Source of the DNA: Roseomonas alba
GTDB lineage: Bacteria > Pseudomonadota > Alphaproteobacteria > Acetobacterales > Acetobacteraceae
NCBI RefSeq assembly: GCF_019430885.1
Contig: NZ_JAHYBZ010000006.1
Span: forward strand, 62,001-126,000
DNA: 64,000 bases
Direction of reading: 5' to 3'
Shown here: positions 53,999-63,697 of the stretch, one piece after another
Position numbering within the stretch: position 1 is the stretch's first letter
Layout of the letters: the number at the start of each line of letters is the position of its first letter
Notes under the pieces: model-generated
Databases searched by the model: none
What the model was told of the DNA's origin: nothing
What the model saw: only the letters and a program-made list of their open reading frames with translations
Program-made: the position numbers and the translations under genes

Positions 53999-55354
53999 AT
54001 GCCCGTGAATCCCGCCGATGGCGCCGTGCTCGGCGCGCTCTACGGCACCGATGCGATGCGTGCCGCGATGGGCGAGCACGCCTTCCTGCAGCGCATGCTG
54101 GATGTCGAGGCGGCCCTCGCCCGCGCCCAGGCGCGGCTCGGCATCATCCCGGCCGAGGCTGCGCCGGTCATCACCGCCGCCGCCGATGCCTCGAAGCTCG
54201 ACCTGACCGCGATGGCCGCAGCGACGCGCAACACGGGATATCCCGTGGTGGGCCTGGTGAAGCAGCTCTCCGCGCTCGCGGGGCCGGATGCGGGACGCTG
54301 GACGCATTGGGGCGCGACCACCCAGGACATCATGGACACTGCGTTGGTCCTCCAGATCCGCGACGGCCTGGCGCTGATCGAATCCGACCTGCGCGCGACC
54401 TGCGCGGCGCTCGCCGCCCAGGCGTCGGTGCATCGCGACACCGTCATGGCGGGGCGCACGCATCTCCAGCACGCGCTGCCGGTGACCTTCGGCTACAAGG
54501 TCGCGGTCTGGCTCGCGCCGCTGCTGAACGCCGTCGAGCGCCTTCCGGCGGTGCGCGAGGCCGCGCTGCGCCTGTCCTTCGGCGGTGCCGCGGGCACGCT
54601 GGCCTCGCTCGGCGACCAGGGCCTCGCGGTCACGCGGGAACTCGCGAAGGAACTCAACCTCGCGGCTGCCGAGATCCCCTGGCATGTGGCGCGTGACGGC
54701 CTTGCCGAGGCGGTGTGCTGGCTCGGCATCCTCTGCGGCAGCCTCTCGAAGCTCGCCACCGACTTCATGCTGATGATGCAGACCGAACTCGGCGAGGTGA
54801 ACGAACCTCATGTGCGCGGGCGCGGCGGTTCCTCCACCATGCCGCAGAAGCGCAACCCGATCGCCTGCGAATACGTGCTGTCGCAGTCGCGCGGCGTGCA
54901 TGCGCTGGTGCCGCAGGTGCTCGGGGCGATGGCTCAGGATTTCGAACGCGGCACCGGCCCGTGGCAGACCGAATTGCTGGCCGTGCCACAGGCCTTCCTG
55001 CTCGCCCACGGCGCCATCGCCCAGGCGCGCTTCATCGCCGAGGGCATGGTGGTCGATCCCGCCCGCATGCGCCGCAACCTCGACGCGACGGGCGGGCTGA
55101 TCGTGTCGGAGGCGGTGATGATGGGTCTCGCCCCGGTCTTCGGCCGCGGCGAATCCCATCACATCGTCAACGATGCCTGCGACCTGGCGCTGGCCGAGGG
55201 CCTGACCCTGACCCAGGCCCTGCTGCGCGACGCGCGCGTCGCCGCCAAGCTGGACGAGGCGGCGATCGCGCGCATGACGGACCCCGCCGCCTATCTCGGC
55301 AGTGCGGGGGCCTTCGTGGATCAGGTGCTCGCCCGCGCGGCCCTATTCAGTTAG
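53999..55354 (+). CDS. Fumarase/adenylosuccinate lyase superfamily, PcaB-like
   Basis: 451 residues. The superfamily signature SSTMPQKRNPIACEYVL (about 279-295) and HWGATTQDIMDTAL are intact, as is GRTHLQHALPVTFG with the catalytic region. Length and sequence best fit 3-carboxy-cis,cis-muconate cycloisomerase (pcaB) or related lyases; the other protocatechuate genes are not in the window, so the substrate is open. It ends 8 bases inside the convergent transglycosylase gene. Confidence 0.88.
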   Translation: MPVNPADGAVLGALYGTDAMRAAMGEHAFLQRMLDVEAALARAQARLGIIPAEAAPVITAAADASKLDLTAMAAATRNTGYPVVGLVKQLSALAGPDAGRWTHWGATTQDIMDTALVLQIRDGLALIESDLRATCAALAAQASVHRDTVMAGRTHLQHALPVTFGYKVAVWLAPLLNAVERLPAVREAALRLSFGGAAGTLASLGDQGLAVTRELAKELNLAAAEIPWHVARDGLAEAVCWLGILCGSLSKLATDFMLMMQTELGEVNEPHVRGRGGSSTMPQKRNPIACEYVLSQSRGVHALVPQVLGAMAQDFERGTGPWQTELLAVPQAFLLAHGAIAQARFIAEGMVVDPARMRRNLDATGGLIVSEAVMMGLAPVFGRGESHHIVNDACDLALAEGLTLTQALLRDARVAAKLDEAAIARMTDPAAYLGSAGAFVDQVLARAALFS

Positions 55355-56138
55355 CGGCTTCCGCCAATTCCAGCAGGGCGGCGCCGTTGCGGCGGAAGGC
55401 TGCCATCTGCGCCTCCGTCCCCCGGCAGCGTTCGGCAAACAGCTCGCTGTCGGGTGCGACCACGTCGATCTTGCTGCGCACCCGGCAGACGAGCTGGCGC
55501 CGGATACCAACCGACCCGCCATGCCAGCGCACCACGGCCATGGACCAGTCGCCATAGGTCTCGTAGTGCTGGCGCAGGTAGTTCGCAGCCCAGTCCGCGG
55601 CCTTGTAGGGATCGAGCGGCCAGTCCTGCCCGCGCGCATGGACCGCGGCGTTGATCTGGAAGCAGCCGGCCATGGCACGGCTGTTGGCGTTGCGGACCAG
55701 CCGAGCGGCCTCGGCGCGGGTGTCGGGGTAATAGGCGCGGCCGGCGATGTTCAGCGCGTGGGCATGCAGGCCGCTTTCGTTCAGCGCGATGCCGACCAGC
55801 AGGCCCTCGGGCAGGTTGTGCGCGCGCTCGGCCTCGCGCGCGGCGTCGAGGCAGGCGGCGCGCGGCGACAGATCATCGCGCGCCACGGTGGGTTCGGCCT
55901 GGACGACCTCTTGCGGAGAGTCGTTGGGCGCGCAGGCCGACAGGGCCAGCATCCCGGCCAGGGCGGCAGCCCAGAGCGGGGAGAGCAGGCCGCGCAGCCG
56001 ATGGCGCCGGCGTCCTGGCTGCTGGCGGCCCCTGCGTGCGGGCGGTCGGGAGCCGCGCGCCGAACCACGCTGCGGCGCCGCGCCCAGTCGCCGGCCCCTG
56101 ATGGCCGGCCATGCATTCGCGGTCGTCATGGGCGCCAT
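55347..56138 (-). CDS. Lytic transglycosylase-like lipoprotein with basic N-terminal tail
   Basis: 263 residues if it starts at 56138. The catalytic domain (about 110-240) has GIALNESGLHAHALNI, where Glu is the likely catalytic residue, and AGCFQINAAVH plus YKAADWAANYLRQHYETYGDWSMAVVRWHGG (core AANYLRQHYETYGDWS) of the SLT fold. A lipobox-like LSAC follows a hydrophobic segment (LWAAALAGMLALSAC). Before it lies an unusually long Arg/Pro-rich stretch, so the true start may be elsewhere. It overlaps the convergent lyase gene by 8 bases. Confidence 0.72.
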   Translation of the reverse strand: MAPMTTANAWPAIRGRRLGAAPQRGSARGSRPPARRGRQQPGRRRHRLRGLLSPLWAAALAGMLALSACAPNDSPQEVVQAEPTVARDDLSPRAACLDAAREAERAHNLPEGLLVGIALNESGLHAHALNIAGRAYYPDTRAEAARLVRNANSRAMAGCFQINAAVHARGQDWPLDPYKAADWAANYLRQHYETYGDWSMAVVRWHGGSVGIRRQLVCRVRSKIDVVAPDSELFAERCRGTEAQMAAFRRNGAALLELAEAAN

Positions 56139-56479
56139 CGACCACACTTCGTCAGAAAGATCAAACCCACCGACCGTCACAATGAAAAGAAAACCCGAAT
56201 GAACGCAATGTGGCGACATTGAGGCGCAATACATATCTAGTTCTTATTGTATTTTATTCTTCACTCAAATCGCGCCTTTAAGAATTCGTTACTTATATCT
56301 ACAATATTTAAGCCAACCTATGACTTTTCTTTCCGGCACCGGCGGACCCCGCACTCCCCGCCCACTCCTTCCACCTTCCGGTCGCTGGCGCCCGCGCCCT
56401 GGACAGGGGGGCCGCCGTGACTAGTCTCCGCTCCCGTCTCGAACAGCGCAGGGCCGCCTTTCCCGAATGAACCGACTGC
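56139..56479. promoter_or_regulatory. A+T-rich intergenic region between divergent genes
   Basis: A 341-base gene-free gap. The portion about 56220-56330 is strikingly A+T-rich compared with the surrounding 70% G+C (runs such as TTATTGTATTTTATTC). It probably contains the promoters of the minus-strand lipoprotein gene and the TauE-type gene, and may bind a nucleoid protein. No other element was recognised. Confidence 0.5.
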
Positions 56480-57211
56480 ATGTGGTCTGACGCCCTGCTC
56501 GTGGCGGGCGGCTGTTTCGTTGCTGCCTTCTTCTCCGGTATGGCCGGCTTCGCCTTTGTGCTCGTGGCCGCCGGCATCCTGTTGCACGTCGTCCCGCCGA
56601 ACGTGACCGCGCCGGTGCTGGTGCTCGGCAGCCTCGTCGCGCAATGCGTCAGCCTGCCTCCCCTGCTGAAGCACATCGACTGGGCGCGGCTGCGCCTCTT
56701 CCTGCCCATGGCCGTGGTCGGCCTGCCGGTCGGGCTGCTGGTGCTGGCCAAGGGACCGGCGCCGGCCATCGTGGTCGGCGTGGGCGTGCTGCTGATCGCC
56801 TATTCCGGCTACATGCTCGCGCGCATCGCGCTGCGCCTCGCCCCGCCGAAGATCTCCGGCGGACCGCGCGCCGATGGCGTCATCGGATTCCTGAGCGGCA
56901 TCCTGGGCGGCATTGGCGGCTTCGTCGGCGCGTTGCCGGCCATGTGGGCCGACATCCAGGGCTGGCCCAAGGACCAGTCGCGCGCCTTCCTCCAGCCCTT
57001 CATCGCCTTCATGCAGGCGATCACGGCGGTCAGCCTCGCCTTCAGCGGATTCATCACGCGCCAGTCGCTGCTGCTGACCGGCGCGGCGGTGCCGTCGCTG
57101 ATCATCGGTACGATGCTCGGGCTGCGCGCCTATCGCGCCATGCCGGCGCAGGGCTTCCGCATCCTGCTGCTGGTGCTGCTCTTCGTGTCCGGCATCTCGC
57201 TGCTGTTATGA
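56480..57211 (+). CDS. TauE/SafE family sulfite/anion exporter
   Basis: 243 residues, about eight membrane helices. The two family repeats begin AAFFSGMAGFAFVLVAAGILL and GVIGFLSGILGGIGGFVGALPA (core GxxGGxGG). TauE/SafE proteins export sulfite, sulfoacetate or related anions; the substrate here is not determined. It starts 8 bases before a GNAT gene could pair with it on the same strand. Confidence 0.85.
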   Translation: MWSDALLVAGGCFVAAFFSGMAGFAFVLVAAGILLHVVPPNVTAPVLVLGSLVAQCVSLPPLLKHIDWARLRLFLPMAVVGLPVGLLVLAKGPAPAIVVGVGVLLIAYSGYMLARIALRLAPPKISGGPRADGVIGFLSGILGGIGGFVGALPAMWADIQGWPKDQSRAFLQPFIAFMQAITAVSLAFSGFITRQSLLLTGAAVPSLIIGTMLGLRAYRAMPAQGFRILLLVLLFVSGISLLL

Positions 57212-57218
57212 TCGGCGC

Positions 57219-57734
57219 ATGATCGAACCCGCGCCCATCGTCGCCCAAGCCGACCCGGCCGACCGCGCCGCCCTGGCGCCGCTACTCGCCGAGATGGGCC
57301 GCTACTATGCCGAAGGCCTGGACGACTCACTGCTGGCGCGCGCGGCGGAGGCGCTCACCACACCCGCCGGCCGCGCCGGCCCGTTCTGCCTGATCGCGCG
57401 ATGCAACGGCATGCCCGCGGGCTTCGTGTCGCTGTCGGGCTTCTTCCCCGCCTTCGACTTCACCTGGGGCCTGCTGCTGAAGGACCTATTCGTCGCCGAG
57501 GCCGCCCGTGGCACCGGCACGGCGCGCGCGCTGATGACGGCGGCGATGCGCTTCGCCGGCGACGGCGGCTACACCCGCATGGACTGGACGACCGACGCGA
57601 CCAACAGCCGTGCGCGCCGCTTCTATGCCGGCCTCGGCGTCGCGCCGGCGGACAAGGTCTTCTACCGTATGACCGACGACGCCCTCGCCGCCGCCGCCGA
57701 GGATCGCTGGCCGCCACGCCGCGATCCCGGCTGA
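57219..57734 (+). CDS. GNAT family N-acetyltransferase
   Basis: 171 residues. The acetyl-CoA motif is [17 protein letters not shown] (R-G-x-G/A), and the C-terminal half has [23 protein letters not shown] short N-terminal region ([19 protein letters not shown]) is typical. It lies 7 bases after the TauE-type gene. Acceptor unknown. Confidence 0.85.
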   Translation: MIEPAPIVAQADPADRAALAPLLAEMGRYYAEGLDDSLLARAAEALTTPAGRAGPFCLIARCNGMPAGFVSLSGFFPAFDFTWGLLLKDLFVAEAARGTGTARALMTAAMRFAGDGGYTRMDWTTDATNSRARRFYAGLGVAPADKVFYRMTDDALAAAAEDRWPPRRDPG

Positions 57735-57798
57735 CCGGACGCAGCCCTTTCTTCATTTTCGATCGGCATCATTCCGCGTCCACCAGAACGGGACCGCG

Positions 57799-59763
57799 AT
57801 GATTTCCAGATCCATCGGCCGGCGCATCGCTGCCGCCGCCACCGCCATCGCCCTGTTGGCCTGCATCGGCTTCGGCGCCATCGTCCTGCTGCGCAATGAG
57901 GCTGCGACAGACAGCCGGACCGAGGCCGCGCTGACCCGCGCCCGCGCCGCCTTCGACGCCGCCATGACGGCGGAGGCCCGCGAACTCGCCAATACGGCCG
58001 AGGCGCTTGCCGTCCTGCCATCGGTGGCTCAGGGCCTCCAGCGTGGGGACCGCGCAGCCCTGCTCGCGCTGCTCGAACCCAGTCAGCGCGCCATGACGGC
58101 CCGCGGGGCGCGGCTGAACCTGCATGCGCCGCCCGGCACCGCCTTCCTGCGCGTCTGGCGGCCCGATCAGTTCGGTGACGACCTGCGTGCTCGCCGCCGC
58201 CTGGTCACCGAGGCCTTCCGCACTGGCCGCACCCAGGTCGGCATGGAACGCGGGCTGCAGGATGTCAGCATCTTCGGCGTCGCGCCCATCCGCGACGGCG
58301 ATCGCGTGCTCGGCGTGGTCGATATCGCGCTGAACTTCACCCCAGCCGTGCTGGAACGCATCGGCGAGGCGGTCGGCACCGAGATCGCTATGCTGCGCAG
58401 CACCGATCAGGGCTTCGCGCCGGTCGGCAGCACCATCCCGGGCGCGGCCGAGGGCCTCGCCACCCCGGCCATGCGCAGCGCCGCGCTGAACGGCACGGCA
58501 GCGCGCGGCGAGGGTCAGGCAGGCGGGCATGATTTCGCGCTGCTGGCCTTCCCCCTGCGCGACGCCGCCGGCCAGGCGATCGGCGTCGTCGAGGTCGCAG
58601 TGGACGATGCCGCGGCCGCAGCCGCGCGCATGGATGCGATCCGCTTCGTGCTGATCACCGGCGCGGCGCTGCTGGTCGTGGCGATCCTGTTCGGGATGCT
58701 CGTCGCGCGGTCCATCGCGCGGCCGGTCGTCGCCCTGACGGCGCGGATGGAGGCGCTCGCCGGCGGGGACCTGTCCGGCACCGCGCCGGGCCGCGACCGC
58801 CGCGACGAGATCGGCGCCATGGCCCGCACCGTGGAGGTCTTCCGCGAGGGGCTGCTCGAGGCCGAGCGCCTGCGCACCGAACAGCAGGCGGCCCAGGCGC
58901 GGGAAGCGGCAGCGCGGCGCGACGCCAATGTCGCTTTGGCCGGCGAGGTTGAGCGCTCCCTCTCCGGCATCGCCGCGGGCCTCGCCACCGCGGCGGGGGG
59001 CCTCGCCGACGCCGGCGCGCGGCTGCAGAGCAGCGCCGAACGCTCCGGCGCCGCGGCGGATGCGACGGCGGGTGGCGTGCGCCATGCCTCGGAGAACGTG
59101 CAGACCGTCGCGGCGGCGACCGAGGAGCTCGCCGCCTCCACCGCCGAGATCGGCCGCCAGATCACCGAGGCCGCCTCCGTCGCCGCCGAGGCCACGACCC
59201 AGTCGCGCCAGACCGACAACACGGTGCACAGCCTGGCCGAGGCCGCATCGCGCATCGGCGACGTGGTGCGCCTGATCAGCGACATCGCCGGGCAGACCAA
59301 CCTGCTGGCGCTGAACGCGACCATCGAGGCGGCCCGTGCGGGCGATGCCGGCAAGGGCTTCGCCGTCGTCGCCTCTGAGGTGAAGAACCTCGCCGGCCAG
59401 ACGGCGCGCGCGACCGAGGAGATCGCCGGGCAGATCGGCGCCATGCAGCAGGCGACCGAGGCTTCCGTCACCGCCGTACGCGCCATCGCCGAGACGATCG
59501 GGCGCATCGACAGCGTGACCAGCGCCATCGCCGCGGCCATCGAGGAACAGGGCGCCGCGACGCGGGAAATCGCGCGCGCCGTCCAGCAGGCGGCCGAAGG
59601 CACCGGCGGGGCCTCCTCCGCCGCCGGCCGGGTTGCCGAGGAGATGGCCGGCACGCTCCAGGCCGTGCGCGGCGTGACCGAGGGCACCGCCGAAGTGCGC
59701 CGGCAGGGCGACGGTCTGCGCGAGGCGATCTCCGGCCTGATCGTCAAGCTGCGCGCCGCCTGA
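57799..59763 (+). CDS. Methyl-accepting chemotaxis protein, cache-type sensor
   Basis: 654 residues. TM1 (about 10-33), a periplasmic cache-like sensor (about 35-280, with [25 protein letters not shown]), TM2 (about 285-307), a HAMP domain ([24 protein letters not shown]) and a signalling hairpin with the conserved tip [33 protein letters not shown] (core [15 protein letters not shown]). No CheR-binding pentapeptide at the C-terminus. The ligand is unknown. It ends the short cluster and is followed by a long hairpin. Confidence 0.93.
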   Translation: MISRSIGRRIAAAATAIALLACIGFGAIVLLRNEAATDSRTEAALTRARAAFDAAMTAEARELANTAEALAVLPSVAQGLQRGDRAALLALLEPSQRAMTARGARLNLHAPPGTAFLRVWRPDQFGDDLRARRRLVTEAFRTGRTQVGMERGLQDVSIFGVAPIRDGDRVLGVVDIALNFTPAVLERIGEAVGTEIAMLRSTDQGFAPVGSTIPGAAEGLATPAMRSAALNGTAARGEGQAGGHDFALLAFPLRDAAGQAIGVVEVAVDDAAAAAARMDAIRFVLITGAALLVVAILFGMLVARSIARPVVALTARMEALAGGDLSGTAPGRDRRDEIGAMARTVEVFREGLLEAERLRTEQQAAQAREAAARRDANVALAGEVERSLSGIAAGLATAAGGLADAGARLQSSAERSGAAADATAGGVRHASENVQTVAAATEELAASTAEIGRQITEAASVAAEATTQSRQTDNTVHSLAEAASRIGDVVRLISDIAGQTNLLALNATIEAARAGDAGKGFAVVASEVKNLAGQTARATEEIAGQIGAMQQATEASVTAVRAIAETIGRIDSVTSAIAAAIEEQGAATREIARAVQQAAEGTGGASSAAGRVAEEMAGTLQAVRGVTEGTAEVRRQGDGLREAISGLIVKLRAA

Positions 59764-59770
59764 TCTTCTT

Positions 59771-59815
59771 GACATCCCCTTGGCCGCTCACCATCGTCCT
59801 GGCCAAGGGGATGTC
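59771..59815 (+). terminator. 15-bp perfect inverted repeat after the chemoreceptor gene
   Basis: GACATCCCCTTGGCC and GGCCAAGGGGATGTC flank a 15-base loop, 7 bases beyond the stop codon. No T-tract follows, but the stem is long enough to stop or protect the transcript. Confidence 0.65.
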
Positions 59816-59883
59816 CGCGATCACCCCGTGAGGCTCCGGCCGAAGCATCGCGTCCCAAGCTCCGTCATGGAGAGGACGCCATC

Positions 59884-60702
59884 ATGCCGGCTCCAACCAT
59901 TGTCACCGCCCAGCAGCTCGCCCGCCGCATCGGCCTGCCCGATGCGCCGCTGATCCTCGATGTCCGCACCGGGGAAGACGCCGCCGCCGATCCCCGCTTC
60001 ATCCCGGCCAGCCAGCGCCGCGCGCATGAGGATGCCGCGTCATGGGCCGCCAACTTCGCCGGCCGCGACGTCGTCGTCATCTGTCAGAGGGGGCTGAAGC
60101 TCAGCCAGGGCGTCGCCGCCTGGCTGCGCCATGCGGGCGCGGAAGCAGAATCGCTGGAAGGCGGCTTCGAGGCCTGGCGCGATGCCGGGCTGCCGCTGGT
60201 CGCGCCGACGCACGTGCCGGCGCGCGATGCGCTGGGCCGCACGCTCTGGGTCACGCGCGCGCGGCCGAAGGTGGACCGCATCGCCTGCCCCTGGCTGATC
60301 CGCCGCTTCGTCGATCCGGACGCCGTCTTCCTCTTCGTCGCGCCGTCCGAGGTCGCCGCCGTCGCCGAACGCTTCGGCGCCACGCCCTTCGATGTCGAGG
60401 GCGTCTTCTGGTCCCATCGCGGGGCGCTCTGCACCTTCGACGTCATGCTCGATGAACTTGCCCTGCACAGCGAGCCGCTCGATCGCCTGGCACACATCGT
60501 GCGCGGGGCGGATACGGCGCGGCCCGATCTCGCGCCAGAAGCCGCGGGGCTGCTTGCCGCCTCGCTCGGCCTGTCACGAATGTTTCGCGACGACCTGAGG
60601 CAGCTCGATGCCGGGCTGGCATTGTATGACGCCTTCTATCGCTGGGCGCGCGATGCGGCCGACGAGACTCACAACTGGCCCAATCCCGGAAAGCCTGCAT
60701 GA
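59884..60702 (+). CDS. Rhodanese-ChrB fusion protein
   Basis: 272 residues. The N-terminal rhodanese domain (about 5-110) has the active-site loop VICQRGLKLS with Cys67 and the CH2A-like LILDVRTGEDA. The C-terminal half (about 115-265) matches the ChrB C-terminal family: VTRARPKVDRIACPWLIRRFVDPDA, PFDVEGVFWSHRGALCTFDVML and the YDAFYRWARD end. ChrB-type proteins regulate or support chromate efflux; here it is fused to a sulfurtransferase-like domain. It overlaps chrA as ATGA. Confidence 0.85.
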   Translation: MPAPTIVTAQQLARRIGLPDAPLILDVRTGEDAAADPRFIPASQRRAHEDAASWAANFAGRDVVVICQRGLKLSQGVAAWLRHAGAEAESLEGGFEAWRDAGLPLVAPTHVPARDALGRTLWVTRARPKVDRIACPWLIRRFVDPDAVFLFVAPSEVAAVAERFGATPFDVEGVFWSHRGALCTFDVMLDELALHSEPLDRLAHIVRGADTARPDLAPEAAGLLAASLGLSRMFRDDLRQLDAGLALYDAFYRWARDAADETHNWPNPGKPA

Positions 60703-62021
60703 CCACCCCCACCTTCCCGACCTTCGCCGAGGCGCTGCGCGTCTGGACGCGCGTCGGCCTGCTCTCCTTCGGCGGCCCGGCCGCGCAGATCGCGGTGATG
60801 CATCGGGAGGTGGTGGATGACCGCCATTGGGTGTCCGACGCGCGGTTCCTGCATGCGCTCAACTTCTGCATGCTGCTGCCGGGGCCGGAGGCGCAGCAGC
60901 TCGCCACCTATCTCGGCTGGCTGATGCATGGGGTGAAGGGCGGGCTCGCCGCCGGGCTGCTCTTCATCCTGCCGGGTGCGGTGGTGATGCTGGCGCTGTC
61001 GATCCTCTACGCGACGCTCGGCACGGTGCCGGTCGTCGCCGCGCTGTTCTTCGGGCTGAAATGCGCGGTGCTGGTGCTGGTGATCGAGGCCCTGCTGCGC
61101 GTCGCGAAGCGCGCGCTGCACGGCACATCGGCCTGGCTGCTGGCGGCGGCGGCCTTCCTCGCGCTGGCGGCCTTCGGCGTGCCCTTCCCCTTCGTCGTGC
61201 TGGCCGCGCTGGTCATCGGCTATGTCGCGCCGGAGGCCTTCACCGCCGGCGGCCATGGCAAGGCGAAGGACGGCCCGCCGGCGCTGCTGGACGCGGCGCT
61301 CGCCGTCGATCCGGGACGCATCGCGCGCATGGCGCCCGCGGCCCGGCGCGCGGGGCTGCTGGCCCTCGCGCTGTGGCTCTGGCCGGTCGCGCTGCTCTAT
61401 GGCAGCGGCGTCTTCGGCGACATCGCCTGGTTCTTCTCCAAGATGGCGGTCGTCACCTTCGGCGGCGCCTATGCGGTGCTCGCCTATGTCGCGCAGGAGG
61501 CGGTGGAGCATTACCGCTGGCTGACCGCGCCGGAAATGCTGGCCGGCCTCGGCCTCGCCGAGACCACGCCCGGCCCGTTGATCCTGGTGCTGCAATTCGT
61601 CGGCTTCCTCGCCGGCTTCCATGGCGGCGGCGTGCGGGGCGGGACGCTGGCCAGCCTGCTCACGCTCTGGGTCACCTTCGCGCCGTGCTTCGCCTTCATC
61701 TTCCTCGGCGCGCCCTTCGTCGAGCGGCTGCACGACGCGCCGCGGCTGAAAGGCGCGCTCGCGGCGGTGACGGCGGCGGTGGTCGGCGTGATCGCGAACC
61801 TCGCCTTGTGGTTCGGGCTGCGCGTGCTGTTCGCCGATGTGCATCGCGTCGCCATCGGACCGGCGGGGATAGACCTGCCGGTGCTCGCGACGCTTCAGCC
61901 GGCGGCGCTCGCGCTGGCGGCGCTCGCCGCCGTGCTGCTGTTCGGGTTCAAGCTGGGCCTCGCGCGCGTGCTGGCGGTCTGCGCGGCGGCGGGGCTCGCC
62001 CTGTCCTTCGTCCACGGCTGA
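60699..62021 (+). CDS. chrA: Chromate efflux transporter ChrA
   Basis: 440 residues, long-form ChrA with two homologous halves. The N-terminal half has WTRVGLLSFGGPAAQIAVMHREVVDDRHWVSD (key FGGPAAQIA) and LLPGPEAQQLATYLGWLMHG; the C-terminal half has KMAVVTFGGAYAVLAYVAQEAVEHYRWLT and TPGPLILVLQFVGF. It exports chromate using the proton gradient. It overlaps the rhodanese-ChrB gene, so both are one operon. Confidence 0.93.
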   Translation: MTTPTFPTFAEALRVWTRVGLLSFGGPAAQIAVMHREVVDDRHWVSDARFLHALNFCMLLPGPEAQQLATYLGWLMHGVKGGLAAGLLFILPGAVVMLALSILYATLGTVPVVAALFFGLKCAVLVLVIEALLRVAKRALHGTSAWLLAAAAFLALAAFGVPFPFVVLAALVIGYVAPEAFTAGGHGKAKDGPPALLDAALAVDPGRIARMAPAARRAGLLALALWLWPVALLYGSGVFGDIAWFFSKMAVVTFGGAYAVLAYVAQEAVEHYRWLTAPEMLAGLGLAETTPGPLILVLQFVGFLAGFHGGGVRGGTLASLLTLWVTFAPCFAFIFLGAPFVERLHDAPRLKGALAAVTAAVVGVIANLALWFGLRVLFADVHRVAIGPAGIDLPVLATLQPAALALAALAAVLLFGFKLGLARVLAVCAAAGLALSFVHG

Positions 62022-62118
62022 ATCGACGCGCCGGCGTAACTTCCGGCGTGCCACTGCCGAAGTCAGGAAGCGGCACGATGACGGTGCCGCCCAACCCTGA
62101 CAGGACGGAGTACCGACC

Positions 62119-62535
62119 ATGTCCACCCGGACCATGCGCATGGCCGCGGCTGTGCTGCTGTGCGGCCTGACCGCCGCGCCCGCCTTCGCCCAGACGGCGC
62201 CCGCGCCGCAGCCGCGCCGCTTCGCCATCACCGTCGGCAGCGGCGAGAACCAGATGGTGATCTATGTCGACGCCATGATGATGCCGCGCACCGCGACCGC
62301 GGCGATCCCGCACGGCGCCGACCCGATGGGTCAGCTCGAGGCCGTGACCATCGGCGTCGGCGAAGGCGCCATGACCGTCTATCGCGATGCGTCAGGCCGC
62401 ATGATGATGACGCAGACCGCCTTGATGGGCGCGCCCGCCGCCATCAGTCCGCGTCACGCCGTGACCATCGGCACCGGATCGAGCGAGATGGTCGTCTATG
62501 TCGAGGAAGTGCAGATGACGCCGTCGCGTCGGTGA
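62119..62535 (+). CDS. Secreted small protein with three internal repeats
   Basis: 138 residues with a signal peptide (TRTMRMAAAVLLCGLTAAPAFA). The mature part repeats a motif three times: FAITVGSGENQMVIYVD, VTIGVGEGAMTVYRD and VTIGTGSSEMVVYVEE, each followed by a hydrophobic or variable spacer. The unit T-x-G-x-G....M-x-V/I-Y suggests a small beta-repeat protein. Periplasmic or secreted. Function unknown. It follows chrA by 97 bases. Confidence 0.7.
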   Translation: MSTRTMRMAAAVLLCGLTAAPAFAQTAPAPQPRRFAITVGSGENQMVIYVDAMMMPRTATAAIPHGADPMGQLEAVTIGVGEGAMTVYRDASGRMMMTQTALMGAPAAISPRHAVTIGTGSSEMVVYVEEVQMTPSRR

Positions 62536-62574
62536 CGGGCACGGAGGATGGCGCACCACGCGCCATCCTCCCCG

Positions 62575-63696
62575 TCACGCATCCGATGACCGCAAGCGTG
62601 CGGGGCGCGCGATGCCCGACAGGCCGAAGACCGGCCGCAGCCGGAGCCCCAGCGCCGCCCCCGGCAGCACCGCCAGAAACCACACGAAGCCATGCAGGCT
62701 GCCCGAGGCCGCGCCGCCCAGGAAGGCGCCGATGTTGCAGCCAAAGGACAGCCGGGCGCCCACGCCCATCAGCAGCCCGCCCAGCGCCGCGCCCGCCGCG
62801 CCGCGTCCGCCAACCGGCGTGCCGTGACGCAGCCTGCCACTCGCCGCCGCCGCGACCAACGCGCCGAGCAACAGTCCCGCATCGCCGAGCGCCCCGTACA
62901 TGGCAAAGACCGGCCCGGCCAGCATCTGCGCCATGCCGGGATCGGACCAGAACTCGGTGGCCCCCAGCGCCGGGGCGACAGGTGCGACGGCCTTCGCGCC
63001 CCACAGCGTCAGTCCCAGCGTGATGCCCCAGGGCATGCCGGTCACCAGGAAGACCAGCACGGCGAGTGCCGCGACCATCGCACCGGACACCAACGCGCGG
63101 CGTGACGGCGCCTGCCCGCGCAGCACGGCCAACGCGCCGGCGAGCAGCAGCACCTCGGTCACGGCCAGCCCGCCCCACGGGCCGAACAGCGCGGGGAAAT
63201 CAACCGTCACGCCGGGCAGGCGCAGGGTGCTGGGCAGCACCAGACTGCCGAGCACCCCGCCCAGGCAGAAGAAGGGCAAGGCCACCCACATCCGCCGCGA
63301 CCCCTGCCCTGCCGCCGCCAGCGTGCCGGACCCGCAGCCATTGGCCAGCATCATGCCCATGCCGAACATTGGCGCGCCGATCAGCAGCGACAGGCCGACC
63401 GGGGCGACGAAGCGGCCATGGTCCTCGGTGAGCGTTCCCACCGGCACCACCACCAGCGCGACCAGCGCCGGCACGATGAAGCCGGCCCCGAGCACGCGCC
63501 CGTCGCCCTCCGCGAGGAAGGCGCGATAGCCGCCAGTGAAGCCGAAATCGAGCAGGGTGAAGGCCACCCCCAGCGCCATGGTCACGCCGAGCAGCGGCAG
63601 CAGCGCCGGATCGCCGAGCCCCTGGATCGCCAGCACCACCAGAAGAGTTCCGGTCAGGCCCAGCGCCAGACCGACCCGGTGCGGCCGCGCCACCAC
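62575..63696 (-). CDS. YeeE/YedE-type sulfur-compound transporter
   Basis: 373 residues, GTG start overlapping the upstream stop region. The two signature cysteines lie in LANGCGSGTLAA and SFGCNIGAFLGG, as in YeeE/TsuA thiosulfate transporters; about nine to ten membrane helices. It should move thiosulfate or a sulfane-sulfur compound. The preceding DUF302 gene ends 1 base away, suggesting an operon running leftwards. Confidence 0.86.
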   Translation of the reverse strand: MVARPHRVGLALGLTGTLLVVLAIQGLGDPALLPLLGVTMALGVAFTLLDFGFTGGYRAFLAEGDGRVLGAGFIVPALVALVVVPVGTLTEDHGRFVAPVGLSLLIGAPMFGMGMMLANGCGSGTLAAAGQGSRRMWVALPFFCLGGVLGSLVLPSTLRLPGVTVDFPALFGPWGGLAVTEVLLLAGALAVLRGQAPSRRALVSGAMVAALAVLVFLVTGMPWGITLGLTLWGAKAVAPVAPALGATEFWSDPGMAQMLAGPVFAMYGALGDAGLLLGALVAAAASGRLRHGTPVGGRGAAGAALGGLLMGVGARLSFGCNIGAFLGGAASGSLHGFVWFLAVLPGAALGLRLRPVFGLSGIARPARLRSSDA

Positions 63697-63697
63697 C

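Noticed and set aside
59771..59815. Recombination or phage attachment site at the long inverted repeat
   Set aside because: Its place just after a stop codon with perfect stem fits a transcript-end hairpin better, and no integrase gene is near.
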